A stretch of 64,000 nucleotides of DNA from Collinsella sp. (GTDB lineage Bacteria > Actinomycetota > Coriobacteriia > Coriobacteriales > Coriobacteriaceae), in NCBI GenBank assembly GCA_019414245.1, contig DXMK01000015.1:419383-483382 (forward strand), given 5' to 3'. The position numbers and the translations under genes were made by a program. This document shows, in pieces, positions 1-7,952 of the stretch (positions are counted from its first letter, which is position 1; each line of letters starts with the position of its first letter). The notes under the pieces are model-generated. The model worked only from the letters and a program-made list of their open reading frames with translations. It did not search any database and was not told the DNA's origin.

Positions 1-1355
1 ACCAGTTCCTGACCACCATTGCCGCCGATGATGCCGCCGCCGGTGACATCATCGCATGTCGCGTGCCCCGCAGCATGCCCGAGGGCTGCCGCGTCCGCGT
101 GATTCGCAGTCAGCGTGCCATCGACGCCGCCGGCGCCGCGCTCAAGCGCGATGTGCTGCGCCGCCGAGCTGTTGACGTGTCCGTCGTGGCGCGCCTGGGC
201 GAGCCGTTTACCGTCACACTCACCTGCTGTGACAACCCCGCGCTCACCGCCACCGCCACGGGCTTCACCGTCGAGGCCGCCAAGACCCGCGCCGTCGAGG
301 CATCCGATCTGGTTGAGCACGTCGGGCGCATGGGCTCCTCTCCCTTTGAGGCCGCGAGCTTTGACGTTTCGCTCGACGCCGGCTGCGGCATGGGCTTCTC
401 CGCCGTGCATAAAGTGCGCGCCGCCGCTTGTAAAGCGCTGGAAGAGACCATTCTGGCACCGTACGAGGAGCGCGCGAAAACGCTCGAGCTGCCGGCGATT
501 GTCGCCAGTGATTCCCGCCTCACGCCCGAGCACTACCGCGATGAGCCGCAGATCTGCGCCGCCGTCACCTCGCTCGAGGCCGCCGAAGCAGCTCGTGCCG
601 AGGGCGCCACGCGCATCTACATGACCACCGATGCGCTCGAGGCTGTCGGACTCTCCCCTGCCGATGCATTTGAGCAGGGTATCGTGCCCGTACTCGACGA
701 GGTCTGTCGCGCCGTCGACCACGTACGCGTCGACCCGTGGGTTGTTGCCGGCGCCACGGTCGCTATTGGCAACATCTCTGAGCTTGCCCTGGCCGCCCAG
801 GTTGGCGCCACGGCCGAGATTCGCTCTTGCCTGCCGGTGCACAACACGCCCTGCATGGAGGCGCTTGCCGAGCGCGGAGCCGGTGCGTTTTGGCTCTCGC
901 CCGAGATCACACTCGACGAGATTGTCTCGCTCGGCGCCGCCGCGCCCGCGGCTCTGGGCATCACCGTCTTTGGCCGCCCGCGCGTTATGACGAGCGAGCA
1001 CTGCATCCTGCAGGTGGCCAATGGCTGCATCCACGATTGTGCCAGCTGCCGTCTGCGCGCCCGCAAGCTGTCGCTCAAGAATATCGACGGAAAGGTCATG
1101 CCCGTCCGCACCGACATCCACGGCCGCTCTCGCTTGTACGACGCCTACCCCATCGACCTTACGCCGCAGGTACCGCAGTTGCTCGACGCCGGCGTCCGTC
1201 GTCTTATGGTCGACGGAACCTTGCTCGAGGCCGATGAGATTGGCCGTGCCGTCGCTCGCGTCCGTCGCGCCGTCGAGGCGGCTCAAGCCGGCCGCAAGCC
1301 CGCCGCCCGCCTGCGCGGCGCCACCTCGGGCTGCATGTTTGTGGGAATTAGCTAA
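1..1355 (+). CDS. U32 family peptidase, C-terminal part (5' end outside window)
   Basis: The reading frame is open from the first bases of the window and ends at TAA 1353-1355, so about 450 C-terminal residues are present and the true start lies upstream. The C-terminal third has the Cys-rich stretch HCILQVANGCIHDCASCRLR followed by a DIHGRSRLYDAYPIDL-like segment, typical of U32 (collagenase-like) proteins with a DUF3656 region. U32 members studied in other bacteria include RNA-hydroxylation factors (RlhA, TrhP) whose clustered cysteines bind an iron-sulfur cluster; a proteolytic role is less well supported. The next gene is an rRNA/tRNA pseudouridine synthase 15 bp downstream, which fits an RNA-modification role (inference). 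Confidence 0.85.
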   Translation, partial: QFLTTIAADDAAAGDIIACRVPRSMPEGCRVRVIRSQRAIDAAGAALKRDVLRRRAVDVSVVARLGEPFTVTLTCCDNPALTATATGFTVEAAKTRAVEASDLVEHVGRMGSSPFEAASFDVSLDAGCGMGFSAVHKVRAAACKALEETILAPYEERAKTLELPAIVASDSRLTPEHYRDEPQICAAVTSLEAAEAARAEGATRIYMTTDALEAVGLSPADAFEQGIVPVLDEVCRAVDHVRVDPWVVAGATVAIGNISELALAAQVGATAEIRSCLPVHNTPCMEALAERGAGAFWLSPEITLDEIVSLGAAAPAALGITVFGRPRVMTSEHCILQVANGCIHDCASCRLRARKLSLKNIDGKVMPVRTDIHGRSRLYDAYPIDLTPQVPQLLDAGVRRLMVDGTLLEADEIGRAVARVRRAVEAAQAGRKPAARLRGATSGCMFVGIS

Positions 1356-1370
1356 CCGAAAGGCTTACAC

Positions 1371-2030
1371 GTGAACGAAGAACCTCAAGTCCTCTACTGC
1401 GACGCCTGGCTCATGGCCATCGATAAGCCCGCCGGCATGATCGTCCACGGTGACGGCACCGGCGAGCGCACGCTCGCCGACTACGCCAGCGACCTGCTGC
1501 TGGCGATGGGCGACGGCTTTGCCGCGACCGACATGCAGCCGCTCAACCGCCTGGACCGCGACACCACCGGCGTGGTGCTGTTCTCGCTCGACAAGCAGAC
1601 GCAGCCCGCCTTTGACCAGATGATCATCGACCACGCCTTCGAAAAGCACTATCTGGCGCTGGCCGAGGGCAAGATCGACTGGAACGAGAAGCTCATCGAC
1701 AAGCCCATCGCCCGCGACCGGCACGACAGCCGAAAGATGCGCGTCGGCGCCAGCGGCAAGCCGTCTCAAACGCGCGTGAAGGTGCTCAAGCGTCTTAAGA
1801 GCCGTCGTGGTCTGCCCACGCGCTCGTATATCGATGTCGAGTTACTCACCGGCCGCAAGCATCAGATTCGCGTGCATCTGGCGAGCGAGCGTCATCCCCT
1901 GGTAGGCGACGACCTTTACGGCACGCCACATCCCTGCGGCCTGATGCTCCACGCCCACAGCGTGTCCTTCACGCATCCCGTAACCGGCGAGCACATCCAC
2001 ATCGAAGCCCCGTGCCCCTGGGAGCCCTAA
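1371..2030 (+). CDS. RluA-family pseudouridine synthase
   Basis: This 219-residue protein has the RluA catalytic motif NRLDRDTTG (Asp about 62) and the downstream GRKHQIRVHLA and PLVGDDLYG motifs of the family. It would isomerise uridine to pseudouridine in rRNA or tRNA in the cytoplasm. There is no N-terminal S4 domain, as in the shorter RluA/TruC-like members, so the exact target cannot be read from the sequence. The start is GTG 1371, just after the U32 gene, suggesting one transcript. Its TAA stop lies inside the left arm of a palindromic terminator-like repeat (2029-2067). Confidence 0.9.
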   Translation: MNEEPQVLYCDAWLMAIDKPAGMIVHGDGTGERTLADYASDLLLAMGDGFAATDMQPLNRLDRDTTGVVLFSLDKQTQPAFDQMIIDHAFEKHYLALAEGKIDWNEKLIDKPIARDRHDSRKMRVGASGKPSQTRVKVLKRLKSRRGLPTRSYIDVELLTGRKHQIRVHLASERHPLVGDDLYGTPHPCGLMLHAHSVSFTHPVTGEHIHIEAPCPWEP

Positions 2031-2067
2031 ACCACCACAATGGGGACAGGCACCTTTGTGGTGGTTT
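2029..2067 (+). terminator. Palindromic terminator-like repeat, GGGGACAG core, copy 1
   Basis: The arms AAACCACCACAA and TTGTGGTGGTTT flank a core containing GGGGACAGG and end in TTTT. The stop codon of the pseudouridine synthase overlaps the left arm. The same unit recurs at 60914-60954 and 61820-61859, each time at the stop of a plus-strand gene. It probably serves as a terminator, although the conserved core implies a repeat family. Confidence 0.75.
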
Positions 2068-2098
2068 TGCCGCAATGGCTCAGCCGCGGTCCCAAAAC

Positions 2099-2317
2099 GT
2101 CTCGATCTGTAACAGTTAGAAACCGTTTTCCGGTCTATCTGTTACAGATTGAGACATTCAAATCCCCCTTAAGGGAAAATCTCAATCTGTAACAGTAACT
2201 CGGCAAAATCGGTCTCAGATGTTACAGATTGAGACAAAGGGACGACGCGGTTCGGAAGTATCTCGATCTGTAACACTTGGCCCACTTTTAACGGTCTAGT
2301 TGTTACAGACTTAGACA
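2099..2317. repeat. Array of three palindromes with an 80-81 bp period
   Basis: Three imperfect inverted repeats have left arms at about 2099-2115, 2180-2195 and 2261-2275 and right arms at 2139-2155, 2219-2235 and 2301-2317. Left arms read TCTCGATCTGTAACA (or TCTCAATC...), right arms TGTTACAGATTGAGACA. Before each right arm a CGGTCTA/CGGTCTC block is also conserved. The left arms start 80 and 81 bp apart, so the whole unit including its spacer is tandemly repeated. No gene is seen in this stretch. Function unknown. Confidence 0.85.
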
Positions 2318-2331
2318 AACCGGTAGACAAC

Positions 2332-2368
2332 AAAAGCGGCAACGCCCGTAATGGACGTTGCCGCTTTT
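2332..2368. terminator. Bidirectional hairpin terminator
   Basis: A perfect 13-bp stem, AAAAGCGGCAACG paired with CGTTGCCGCTTTT around an 11-nt loop, sits 40 bp beyond the end of the minus-strand DeoR gene. A/T runs on both sides let it act for either strand; it probably ends the oxidoreductase-deoR transcript. Confidence 0.85.
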
Positions 2369-2407
2369 CTATTGAGAAAACAAAATGGTTTTGGCCTTGT
2401 CCCGTCG

Positions 2408-3154
2408 CTAGACCGTAATGACGTTGTCCATCGACTGGTACTTGGCGGGCACCTCGCCTGCGGTAATAATCGTTGCGTCGCGGAAGTCCGCGAACTTGAC
2501 GGGCGCCACCATGCCAAATTTACTGGCGTCCGAGATTACGAAGCGCTTGGCTGTATGACGCATCGAGATGCGCTTTACTTGCGCTTCCTCGATATCGGGC
2601 GCCGTGAAGCCCTGCTCGGCGGCAATGCCGTTAGAGCCCCAAAAGCCACAGTTGAAGTTGTAGCGGTCTAAGGTTGCCAAGGCATCGGGGCCAACGAGCG
2701 CCTCGGTCTCGGGTTTGAGCTCGCCGCCCAGCACCACGGTACGCATGCCGCGCAAAGCAAGGCGCTGAGCATGGAGCACGGAATCGGTCACATAGGTGAC
2801 ATCTTCAAGGTGTGGAAGATGCTCGATGAGCCTGAGCGTCGTCGATCCCGAGTCGATGTATACAAAGCTCTCAGGCTCCACCAGCGCCGCCGCACGGGCG
2901 CAGATACGCTCCTTGTCGTCGTTGTGCAGATCGCTGCGCTCATTGAGCGTCAGGTCGCGCGTCACGTGCGCACGCTCAAGGCTCGTCGCTCCACCGTGGA
3001 CCTTGGCGATGCGGTGTGCGCGGTCGAGCGTCTGCAGGTCGCGCCGAATGGTAGACGCCGTCACACCCAGTGCCTCAGCAAGCTCTGGCACGGTAACCGA
3101 GCCAGCCTGCTGCACCATCGATACGATCGCGTTGAGCCTATCTTCCGCAAGCAT
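2408..3154 (-). CDS. DeoR/GlpR-family transcriptional regulator
   Basis: The 248-residue protein has an N-terminal DeoR helix-turn-helix (about residues 6-57, TVPELAEALGVTASTIRRD) and a DeoR-type sensor domain with DSGSTT and VTDSVLHAQ segments that in the family bind phosphorylated sugars. It lies 3 bp downstream of the Gfo/Idh/MocA oxidoreductase gene in the same operon, so it most likely controls that gene in response to a sugar-derived effector (inference). Three ATGCGCAT sites upstream of the operon are candidate operators. Confidence 0.9.
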   Translation of the reverse strand: MLAEDRLNAIVSMVQQAGSVTVPELAEALGVTASTIRRDLQTLDRAHRIAKVHGGATSLERAHVTRDLTLNERSDLHNDDKERICARAAALVEPESFVYIDSGSTTLRLIEHLPHLEDVTYVTDSVLHAQRLALRGMRTVVLGGELKPETEALVGPDALATLDRYNFNCGFWGSNGIAAEQGFTAPDIEEAQVKRISMRHTAKRFVISDASKFGMVAPVKFADFRDATIITAGEVPAKYQSMDNVITV

Positions 3155-3157
3155 CGC

Positions 3158-4237
3158 TTACTCCTCCTCGGGGTACACGACTCCCCAGTCGGCGCGAAGC
3201 TTGGTCATAAGCTCCATAACATCAGAAGCATAATCCAGCAGCTCGCGCTTGGAGTCGTCGCCGGCAACGGCCTTCTCAAGATCGGCCATCTCATAGCAAA
3301 GGGCGTAAGCCTCGGTGCCGGCGTTGACCTCCTCGCGGTGGCCATCCTCAGTCCACACGATGGTCGCGTGATCGGCGCGCGGATAATCGTTGACCTCGAT
3401 ATAGCACTTGTCGAAGCTGATGACCGAGCGCTTGGGTTGCTTGGAGTGGAGCGTGAGGCTCACCACGCCCAGCTGCTGTTCGGCATTACGGCAGACGATG
3501 CCGCCCGCAACGTCAACGCCGGTCTCGCAGGTGTTGCCCAGCGAGACAACCTCAGCGGGCTGACTTGCCATAAAGAGGCGCATGACGGACAGGGCATAAA
3601 CGCCAATATCAAGCATGGCGCCACCGGCAAGGTTGCGGTTGTAGAAGCGATTGGTCAAATCACCGTACTCCTTGTAGCTGCCAAAGTTGAGTTGGGCGAG
3701 ATTCATGCGGCCGAACTCACCGACATCCATGCGGCGACGCAGCTCCTGATACAAAGGCATGTGGAGCACCGTGGTGGCGTCCATGAGGGCCACGTTGTGC
3801 TCGTCGGCAATGGCGCGGGCCTCGTCAAGCTCAGCGGAATTGAGGGTAATGGCCTTCTCGCAGAGCACGTGCTTACCGGCTGCCAGAGCGGATCGCAGGT
3901 AGGTGATGTGAGTGTTGTGCGGCGTGGTGATATAGACTGCGTCAATGTTCGGATCGGCATAGAGGTCCTCGACCGTTTCATAGACCTTCTCAACGCCATA
4001 CTGCTCTGCAAAAGCCTGAGCCTTGGACAGTGTGCGGTTGGCAACGCCCGCAAGCTTGCGGCCGGCAAGAGCGAGAGACTGGGCCATCTGGTTGGCGATA
4101 ACACCGCAACCGATCACTGCCCAGCGGAGCTCGGGGGCCGTAAAAATATCGTTGGGGAATGGCTTGTCCTGGACCGAGGCAAATGCCACCTTAGCGGCTG
4201 CTTCGGCGTCGAGCGGAGCCTGTTTGGAATCTGCCAT
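3158..4237 (-). CDS. Gfo/Idh/MocA family oxidoreductase
   Basis: The 359-residue protein has a Rossmann N-terminus (AVIGCGVIANQMAQSL, about residues 39-54) and the family's CEKAIT segment, here with the usual EK(P) proline replaced by Ala, followed by the alpha/beta C-terminal domain. Members oxidise sugars or inositols with NAD(P). An N-terminal extension of about 35 residues precedes the nucleotide-binding fold. The start ATG 4235-4237 has an upstream TTAGGAGG ribosome-binding site. It is the first gene of a two-gene operon with a DeoR regulator; the substrate cannot be deduced. Confidence 0.88.
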   Translation of the reverse strand: MADSKQAPLDAEAAAKVAFASVQDKPFPNDIFTAPELRWAVIGCGVIANQMAQSLALAGRKLAGVANRTLSKAQAFAEQYGVEKVYETVEDLYADPNIDAVYITTPHNTHITYLRSALAAGKHVLCEKAITLNSAELDEARAIADEHNVALMDATTVLHMPLYQELRRRMDVGEFGRMNLAQLNFGSYKEYGDLTNRFYNRNLAGGAMLDIGVYALSVMRLFMASQPAEVVSLGNTCETGVDVAGGIVCRNAEQQLGVVSLTLHSKQPKRSVISFDKCYIEVNDYPRADHATIVWTEDGHREEVNAGTEAYALCYEMADLEKAVAGDDSKRELLDYASDVMELMTKLRADWGVVYPEEE

Positions 4238-4289
4238 GATGAGCCTCCTAAGTCATCGGAAGTCCTTCATTTCTAACAACCCTATATTC

Positions 4290-4418
4290 GCACAATTGTG
4301 CGCGTATCTACTCGTGTTTGCGTGTTTATTTGCTTATCGGTCTATATTTTGCCATGTTTGGCAGATGTCTGTGCGGATATGCGCATTATCGCGCAAGGCT
4401 ATGCGCATAAATGCGCAT
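4290..4418 (-). promoter_or_regulatory. Candidate operator cluster for the oxidoreductase-deoR operon
   Basis: Upstream of the oxidoreductase gene are three exact ATGCGCAT palindromes at 4379-4386, 4401-4408 and 4411-4418, offset by 22 and 10 bp, about two and one helical turns. A perfect GCACAATTGTGC palindrome at 4290-4301 lies closer to the gene. DeoR-family proteins commonly bind repeated sites, so autoregulation is plausible. No single clear promoter could be chosen. Confidence 0.45.
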
Positions 4419-4499
4419 ACGACGATCCTTGTGAAACATTAAGGAACGAACACCATAGCCATAAAAGACAGAGTAGGCTGTATTACTCCACCCCTCTGG

Positions 4500-4690
4500 G
4501 GGCACCAGACATCAAAGGACCGTCCCAAACTGCCGGCACATAGGGACTGTCCCCAACGACTGGTCATTTAAGTCTGCCCCCAATGAATGGTCCCCAATAA
4601 ATGCCAAGCGACTTCCACTCATTTAAGTCTGTCCCCAATGAGTATGGGCATTTCCACGGCACTCATTTAAGTCCGTCCCCAATGAGTAGG
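4500..4690. repeat. Cluster of GGGGACAG-core palindromes
   Basis: This gene-free stretch carries three hairpin units of the form ACTCATT-TAAGTCYGTCCCC-AATGAGT: 4561-4590 (diverged), 4617-4646 and 4661-4688. Further TCCCC/GGGAC fragments occur at 4510-4556 and 4590. On the minus strand the core reads GGGGACAGACTTAA, the same GGGGACAG core as the other dispersed repeats in the window. The remainder of 4238-4755 holds only the operator region and a terminator. Confidence 0.75.
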
Positions 4691-4695
4691 GATAG

Positions 4696-4729
4696 AAAAA
4701 AGCCCGGGTGCCTTGGCATCCGGGCTTTT
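4696..4729 (-). terminator. Terminator of the rplC-rplX operon
   Basis: A strong GC hairpin (GCCCGG-TGCC / GGCA-CCGGGC) with an A run at 4696-4701, i.e. a T run on the minus strand, lies 27 bp after the end of rplX. It shows that the operon stops at rplX rather than continuing into rplE as in most bacteria. Confidence 0.9.
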
Positions 4730-4755
4730 GCTAGCAACTTGATGTTGCGAGCAGC

Positions 4756-5061
4756 TTAGAACTTGTGGCCGCACTTCTTGCAGACGCGCAGCTTGTTCTT
4801 GCCGTCCTTCTCGTGACCGACGCGGGTAACCTTACCGCACTCGGGGCAGACGAGATTGACGTTGGAGGCGTCGATGGGAGCCTCCTGCGAAACGATGCCG
4901 CCCTGCTGGTTGGCAGCGTTGGGCTTGACGGCCTTCTTGACGACCGAAACGCCCTCGACAACGACCTTGTTCTCGGCAGGGAGAGCACGCAGGACAACGC
5001 CCTGCTTGCCGCGATCCTTACCAGAGAGAACCTGGACCTTATCGCCCTTCTTGATATACAT
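4756..5061 (-). CDS. rplX: 50S ribosomal protein L24
   Basis: The 101-residue protein begins with the L24 KOW motif (KKGDKVQVLSGKDRGKQGVV) and ends in a segment with two Cys pairs (CPECGKVTRVG, CKKCGHKF), as in many bacterial L24 proteins. It is an assembly initiator of the 50S subunit. It is the last gene of this ribosomal block, with a terminator right behind it; rplE, rpsN, rpsH and the rest of the spc operon are not in the window. Confidence 0.97.
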   Translation of the reverse strand: MYIKKGDKVQVLSGKDRGKQGVVLRALPAENKVVVEGVSVVKKAVKPNAANQQGGIVSQEAPIDASNVNLVCPECGKVTRVGHEKDGKNKLRVCKKCGHKF

Positions 5062-5074
5062 ATATCTCCCCTAA

Positions 5075-5443
5075 CTACAGGGTCTCGGGAGCGAGCGAGA
5101 CGATCTTCATGTACTTCTTGTCACGAAGCTCGCGAGCGACGGGCCCGAAGATACGGGTGCCGACAGGCGAACCATCGTTGTTGATGACAACGCAGGCGTT
5201 CTCATCAAAGCGAATGTAGGAGCCATCCTTGCGGCGGATCTCCTTAACGGTGCGAACGACGACGCAACGGACAACGTCCTTCTTCTTGACGTTGGCGCCA
5301 GGGGTAGCCTCCTGGACAGCACCGATGAACACATCGCCGATGCCTGCATAACGACGCTTGGAACCGCCAAGCACCTTGATGCAGCGAATCTTGCGAGCGC
5401 CGGAGTTGTCGGCGACGTTCAGCATGGTTTGCATCTGAATCAT
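5075..5443 (-). CDS. rplN: 50S ribosomal protein L14
   Basis: The 122-residue protein is standard L14 (MIQMQTMLNVADNSGARKIR, FGPVARELRDKKYMKIVSLA). It binds 23S rRNA at the subunit interface. It is separated from rpsQ by a 118-bp gap, unusually long inside this operon, which contains a small GTATGC/GCATAC hairpin (about 5510-5530). Confidence 0.98.
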   Translation of the reverse strand: MIQMQTMLNVADNSGARKIRCIKVLGGSKRRYAGIGDVFIGAVQEATPGANVKKKDVVRCVVVRTVKEIRRKDGSYIRFDENACVVINNDGSPVGTRIFGPVARELRDKKYMKIVSLAPETL

Positions 5444-5561
5444 GGTAGATGTTCCTCCGAACTAAGAACCGAAGAGAGGTGCGCAGCCTTTATGCGGCCC
5501 GTGGTATGCAAGCCAGGCATACGCACATCTTCGGAAACGTACAAGTCGTAAGAGCGACTGC

Positions 5562-5822
5562 TTATTTAGCGCGCTCGACGACCTCGATGAGGCGCCAACG
5601 CTTCATCTTGGACATAGGACGGGTCTCCATAACGCGGACGGTGTCGCCCACGCCAGCCGTGCACTCCTCGTCGTGAGCGTGCAGCTTCTTGGAGCTGGTC
5701 ATCATCTTGCCGTACTTGGGGTGACGCTTGCGCTCGGTGATGGTGACAACAATGGTCTTCGCACCGGAGACGGAGGTAACGACACCCGTACGGACCTTAC
5801 GCGAGTTACGCGAATCAGTCAT
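5562..5822 (-). CDS. rpsQ: 30S ribosomal protein S17
   Basis: The 86-residue protein matches S17 (RKVRTGVVTSVSGAKTIVV, KLHAHDEECTAGVGDTVRV, ETRPMSKMKRWRLIEVV). It binds 16S rRNA early in 30S assembly. It follows rpmC by 16 bp in the operon. Confidence 0.97.
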   Translation of the reverse strand: MTDSRNSRKVRTGVVTSVSGAKTIVVTITERKRHPKYGKMMTSSKKLHAHDEECTAGVGDTVRVMETRPMSKMKRWRLIEVVERAK

Positions 5823-5838
5823 GTTCTCTCCTTAGGTC

Positions 5839-6054
5839 CTACTCGGCGACAGCGGACTTCTCCGCTGCGATCTCGCGGGCGCGCTGCTCCGTGAGGACGC
5901 GAGCGATGTCCTTCTTCACGGTGTTGACGCGAGCGGTGTTGTCCAGCTGGCTGGTGGCCATCTGGAAACGAAGGTTAAAGAGCTCGGCGCGCATTTCCTT
6001 CAGCTTCTCAACGAGCTGAGCGTCCGAGAGCTCACGAATCTCTGCGGGCTTCAT
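5839..6054 (-). CDS. rpmC: 50S ribosomal protein L29
   Basis: The 71-residue protein is L29 (MKPAEIRELSDAQLVEKLKE, LFNLRFQMATSQLDNTARV), located near the peptide exit tunnel. Its start overlaps the rplP stop, consistent with translational coupling. Confidence 0.97.
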   Translation of the reverse strand: MKPAEIRELSDAQLVEKLKEMRAELFNLRFQMATSQLDNTARVNTVKKDIARVLTEQRAREIAAEKSAVAE

Positions 6055-6557
6055 TAGTTCTCCTCCTTGGCGGCGGCGGCGTCCTCAGCAGCCCACTTGG
6101 CCTCGAGAGCGGCCTCCTCAGCCATCTCCTTCTCGATGCGCTGCTCAGCGTTCTTGGCAGCAACAATCTTGGTCTTGATGGGAAGCTTGTGCTGTGCAAG
6201 ACGCAGAGCCTCGCGAGCGACCTCCTCGGGCACGCCCTTGACCTCGAACATGATGCGGCCGGGCTTGACGACGGCCACCCACTCCTCGGGGTTACCCTTA
6301 CCAGAACCCATGCGAGTCTCGGCAGGCTTCTTGGTGATGGGCTTATCGGGGAAGATCGTGATGTAGACACGACCGCCACGCTTCATGTAGCGGGTCATGG
6401 CAATACGAGCGGCCTCGATCTGACGGTTGGTGATCCAATGGGCCTCGAGAGCCTGGATACCAAACTCGCCGAAATGCAGCTCGGTATTACCCTTGGCCTG
6501 GCCCTTCATGGAGCCACGCTGCACCTTGCGGTGAAGAATACGCTTAGGGGCAAGCAC
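6054..6557 (-). CDS. rplP: 50S ribosomal protein L16, C-terminally extended
   Basis: The first ~140 residues are canonical L16 (MLAPKRILHRKVQRGSMKGQ, RMGSGKGNPEEWVAVVKPGR). The protein runs to 167 residues because of an Ala/Glu-rich tail of about 27 residues ending AAEDAAAAKEEN, which is not part of the core fold. L16 lies near the A site. It starts with GTG overlapping the rpsC stop codon. Confidence 0.96.
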   Translation of the reverse strand: MLAPKRILHRKVQRGSMKGQAKGNTELHFGEFGIQALEAHWITNRQIEAARIAMTRYMKRGGRVYITIFPDKPITKKPAETRMGSGKGNPEEWVAVVKPGRIMFEVKGVPEEVAREALRLAQHKLPIKTKIVAAKNAEQRIEKEMAEEAALEAKWAAEDAAAAKEEN

Positions 6558-7267
6558 TACTGACCCCTCCTCTCGGAGTTACGACGACGAGGACGGGAAG
6601 AGCCCTCGAGTGCAGGGTTGGGAACAGGCTGGCCCGGGAGCTTCTCGCCCAGGTAGATCCAGACCTTCACGCCGCAAGCGCCCATGGTGGTGCTGGCGAC
6701 AGCCGTGCCGTAGTCGATCTTGGCACGGAGGGTGTGCAGAGGCACGCGACCCTCGCGGTACCACTCACGACGGCCCATCTCGGCACCGCCGAGACGACCG
6801 GAGCACTGGATACGGATACCCTTAGCGCCGGCCTTGCGGGCGGACTGGACAGCCTTGCGCATAGCGCGACGGAAGGCAACGCGGCCCTCGAGCTGCTCGG
6901 CGATAGACTGAGCAACGAGGTTGGCGTCGAGCTCGGGGCGCTTGATCTCGACAACGTCGACGGAGAGCTGGCCCTTGGAGACGCCAGCGACCTTCTCGAG
7001 CTCGGTGCGGAGGGTATCGATCTCGGCACCCTTCTTACCGATGACAACGCCGGGGCGAGCGGTGAGGATGATGACCTTCACCTTGTCGCCAGCGCGCTCA
7101 ATCTCGACGCGGGAGACAGCTGCGCGGGAAAGACGCTTCTCGAGGTACTTGCGGATCTCGAGATCGTTACCGAGGGTCTTAGCGTAATCCTTCTCTGCGA
7201 ACCAGCGGGAGCGCCAGTTCTCGGTGATGCCAAGACGGAAGCCGGTGGGGTAGACTTTCTGACCCAT
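6557..7267 (-). CDS. rpsC: 30S ribosomal protein S3
   Basis: The 236-residue protein has the S3 N-terminus (MGQKVYPTGFRLGITENW), the KH domain GVVIGKKGAEIDTLR motif and the C-terminal GRLGGAEMGRREWYREGRVP segment. It forms part of the mRNA entry site. The basic tail (SSRPRRRNSERRGQ) is longer than in E. coli. Confidence 0.97.
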   Translation of the reverse strand: MGQKVYPTGFRLGITENWRSRWFAEKDYAKTLGNDLEIRKYLEKRLSRAAVSRVEIERAGDKVKVIILTARPGVVIGKKGAEIDTLRTELEKVAGVSKGQLSVDVVEIKRPELDANLVAQSIAEQLEGRVAFRRAMRKAVQSARKAGAKGIRIQCSGRLGGAEMGRREWYREGRVPLHTLRAKIDYGTAVASTTMGACGVKVWIYLGEKLPGQPVPNPALEGSSRPRRRNSERRGQ

Positions 7268-7273
7268 ACAGCT

Positions 7274-7645
7274 TTACGCCTCCTTTCGAGGAGCAACGAC
7301 GACGGTGATGTGGGAAGTACGCTTCAGAATGCGAGAAGCGGAACCCTTGGCGCGGGGACGGATGCGCTTAAGCGTCGGACCCTCGTCAACATAGGCAGCG
7401 GCGACAACCAGGTTGTCGGCACGCAGACCGTTGTTGTTCTCGGCGTTCGCAACGGCGGAACGGAGAACCTTCTCGACATCCACGGCGACGGCGCGGTCGC
7501 AGAAGTGGAGGATGTCGAAGGCCTGAGCGACAGGCTTGCGGCGGATCAGATCGACCACCAGGCGGGCCTTGCTGGGGGAAACACGCACGTACTTAGCGAC
7601 GGCGCGAACCTCGGTGGCCTCAGTTTCAATAGACTTAGTTGCCAT
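7274..7645 (-). CDS. rplV: 50S ribosomal protein L22
   Basis: The 123-residue protein contains the L22 core (YVRVSPSKARLVVDLIRRKP, and the exit-tunnel loop region GPTLKRIRPRAKGSASRILK). It contacts all 23S rRNA domains. It lies between rpsS and rpsC as in the standard S10 operon. Confidence 0.97.
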   Translation of the reverse strand: MATKSIETEATEVRAVAKYVRVSPSKARLVVDLIRRKPVAQAFDILHFCDRAVAVDVEKVLRSAVANAENNNGLRADNLVVAAAYVDEGPTLKRIRPRAKGSASRILKRTSHITVVVAPRKEA

Positions 7646-7659
7646 TTACGGTTAACCCC

Positions 7660-7920
7660 CTATTTGGCCTTGTGGCCACGGAACGTACGAGTCGGCGCGA
7701 ACTCGCCGAGCTTGTGACCAACCATGGACTCGGTAACATACACGGGCACATGCTTGCGGCCGTCGTGGACGGCGATGGTGTGACCAACCATCTCGGGGAA
7801 GATGGTGGACGCGCGGGACCAGGTCTTCACGACGTCCTTCTTGCCAGCCTCGTTCATCGCGGTGATACGCGAGAGAAGGCGAGTCTCCACGAACGGGCCC
7901 TTTTTGAGACTTCTGCTCAT
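7660..7920 (-). CDS. rpsS: 30S ribosomal protein S19
   Basis: The 86-residue protein is a near-consensus S19 (MSRSLKKGPFVETRLLSRI, WSRASTIFPEMVGHTIAVHD, LGEFAPTRTFRGHKAK). It sits in the 30S head and contacts S13 and the A-site tRNA region. Confidence 0.98.
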   Translation of the reverse strand: MSRSLKKGPFVETRLLSRITAMNEAGKKDVVKTWSRASTIFPEMVGHTIAVHDGRKHVPVYVTESMVGHKLGEFAPTRTFRGHKAK

Positions 7921-7952
7921 AAGTGCTTTCTCCTAAAACTCGGTATCCGAAA

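Noticed and set aside
2771..4276. Plus-strand open frame of about 501 codons opposite the oxidoreductase and deoR genes
   Set aside because: Both minus-strand genes are recognised families with good starts; the opposite frame has no motif.
4298..4543. Possible small plus-strand secreted protein
   Set aside because: The frame runs through the operator cluster and repeat sequence, with no ribosome-binding site and no similarity.
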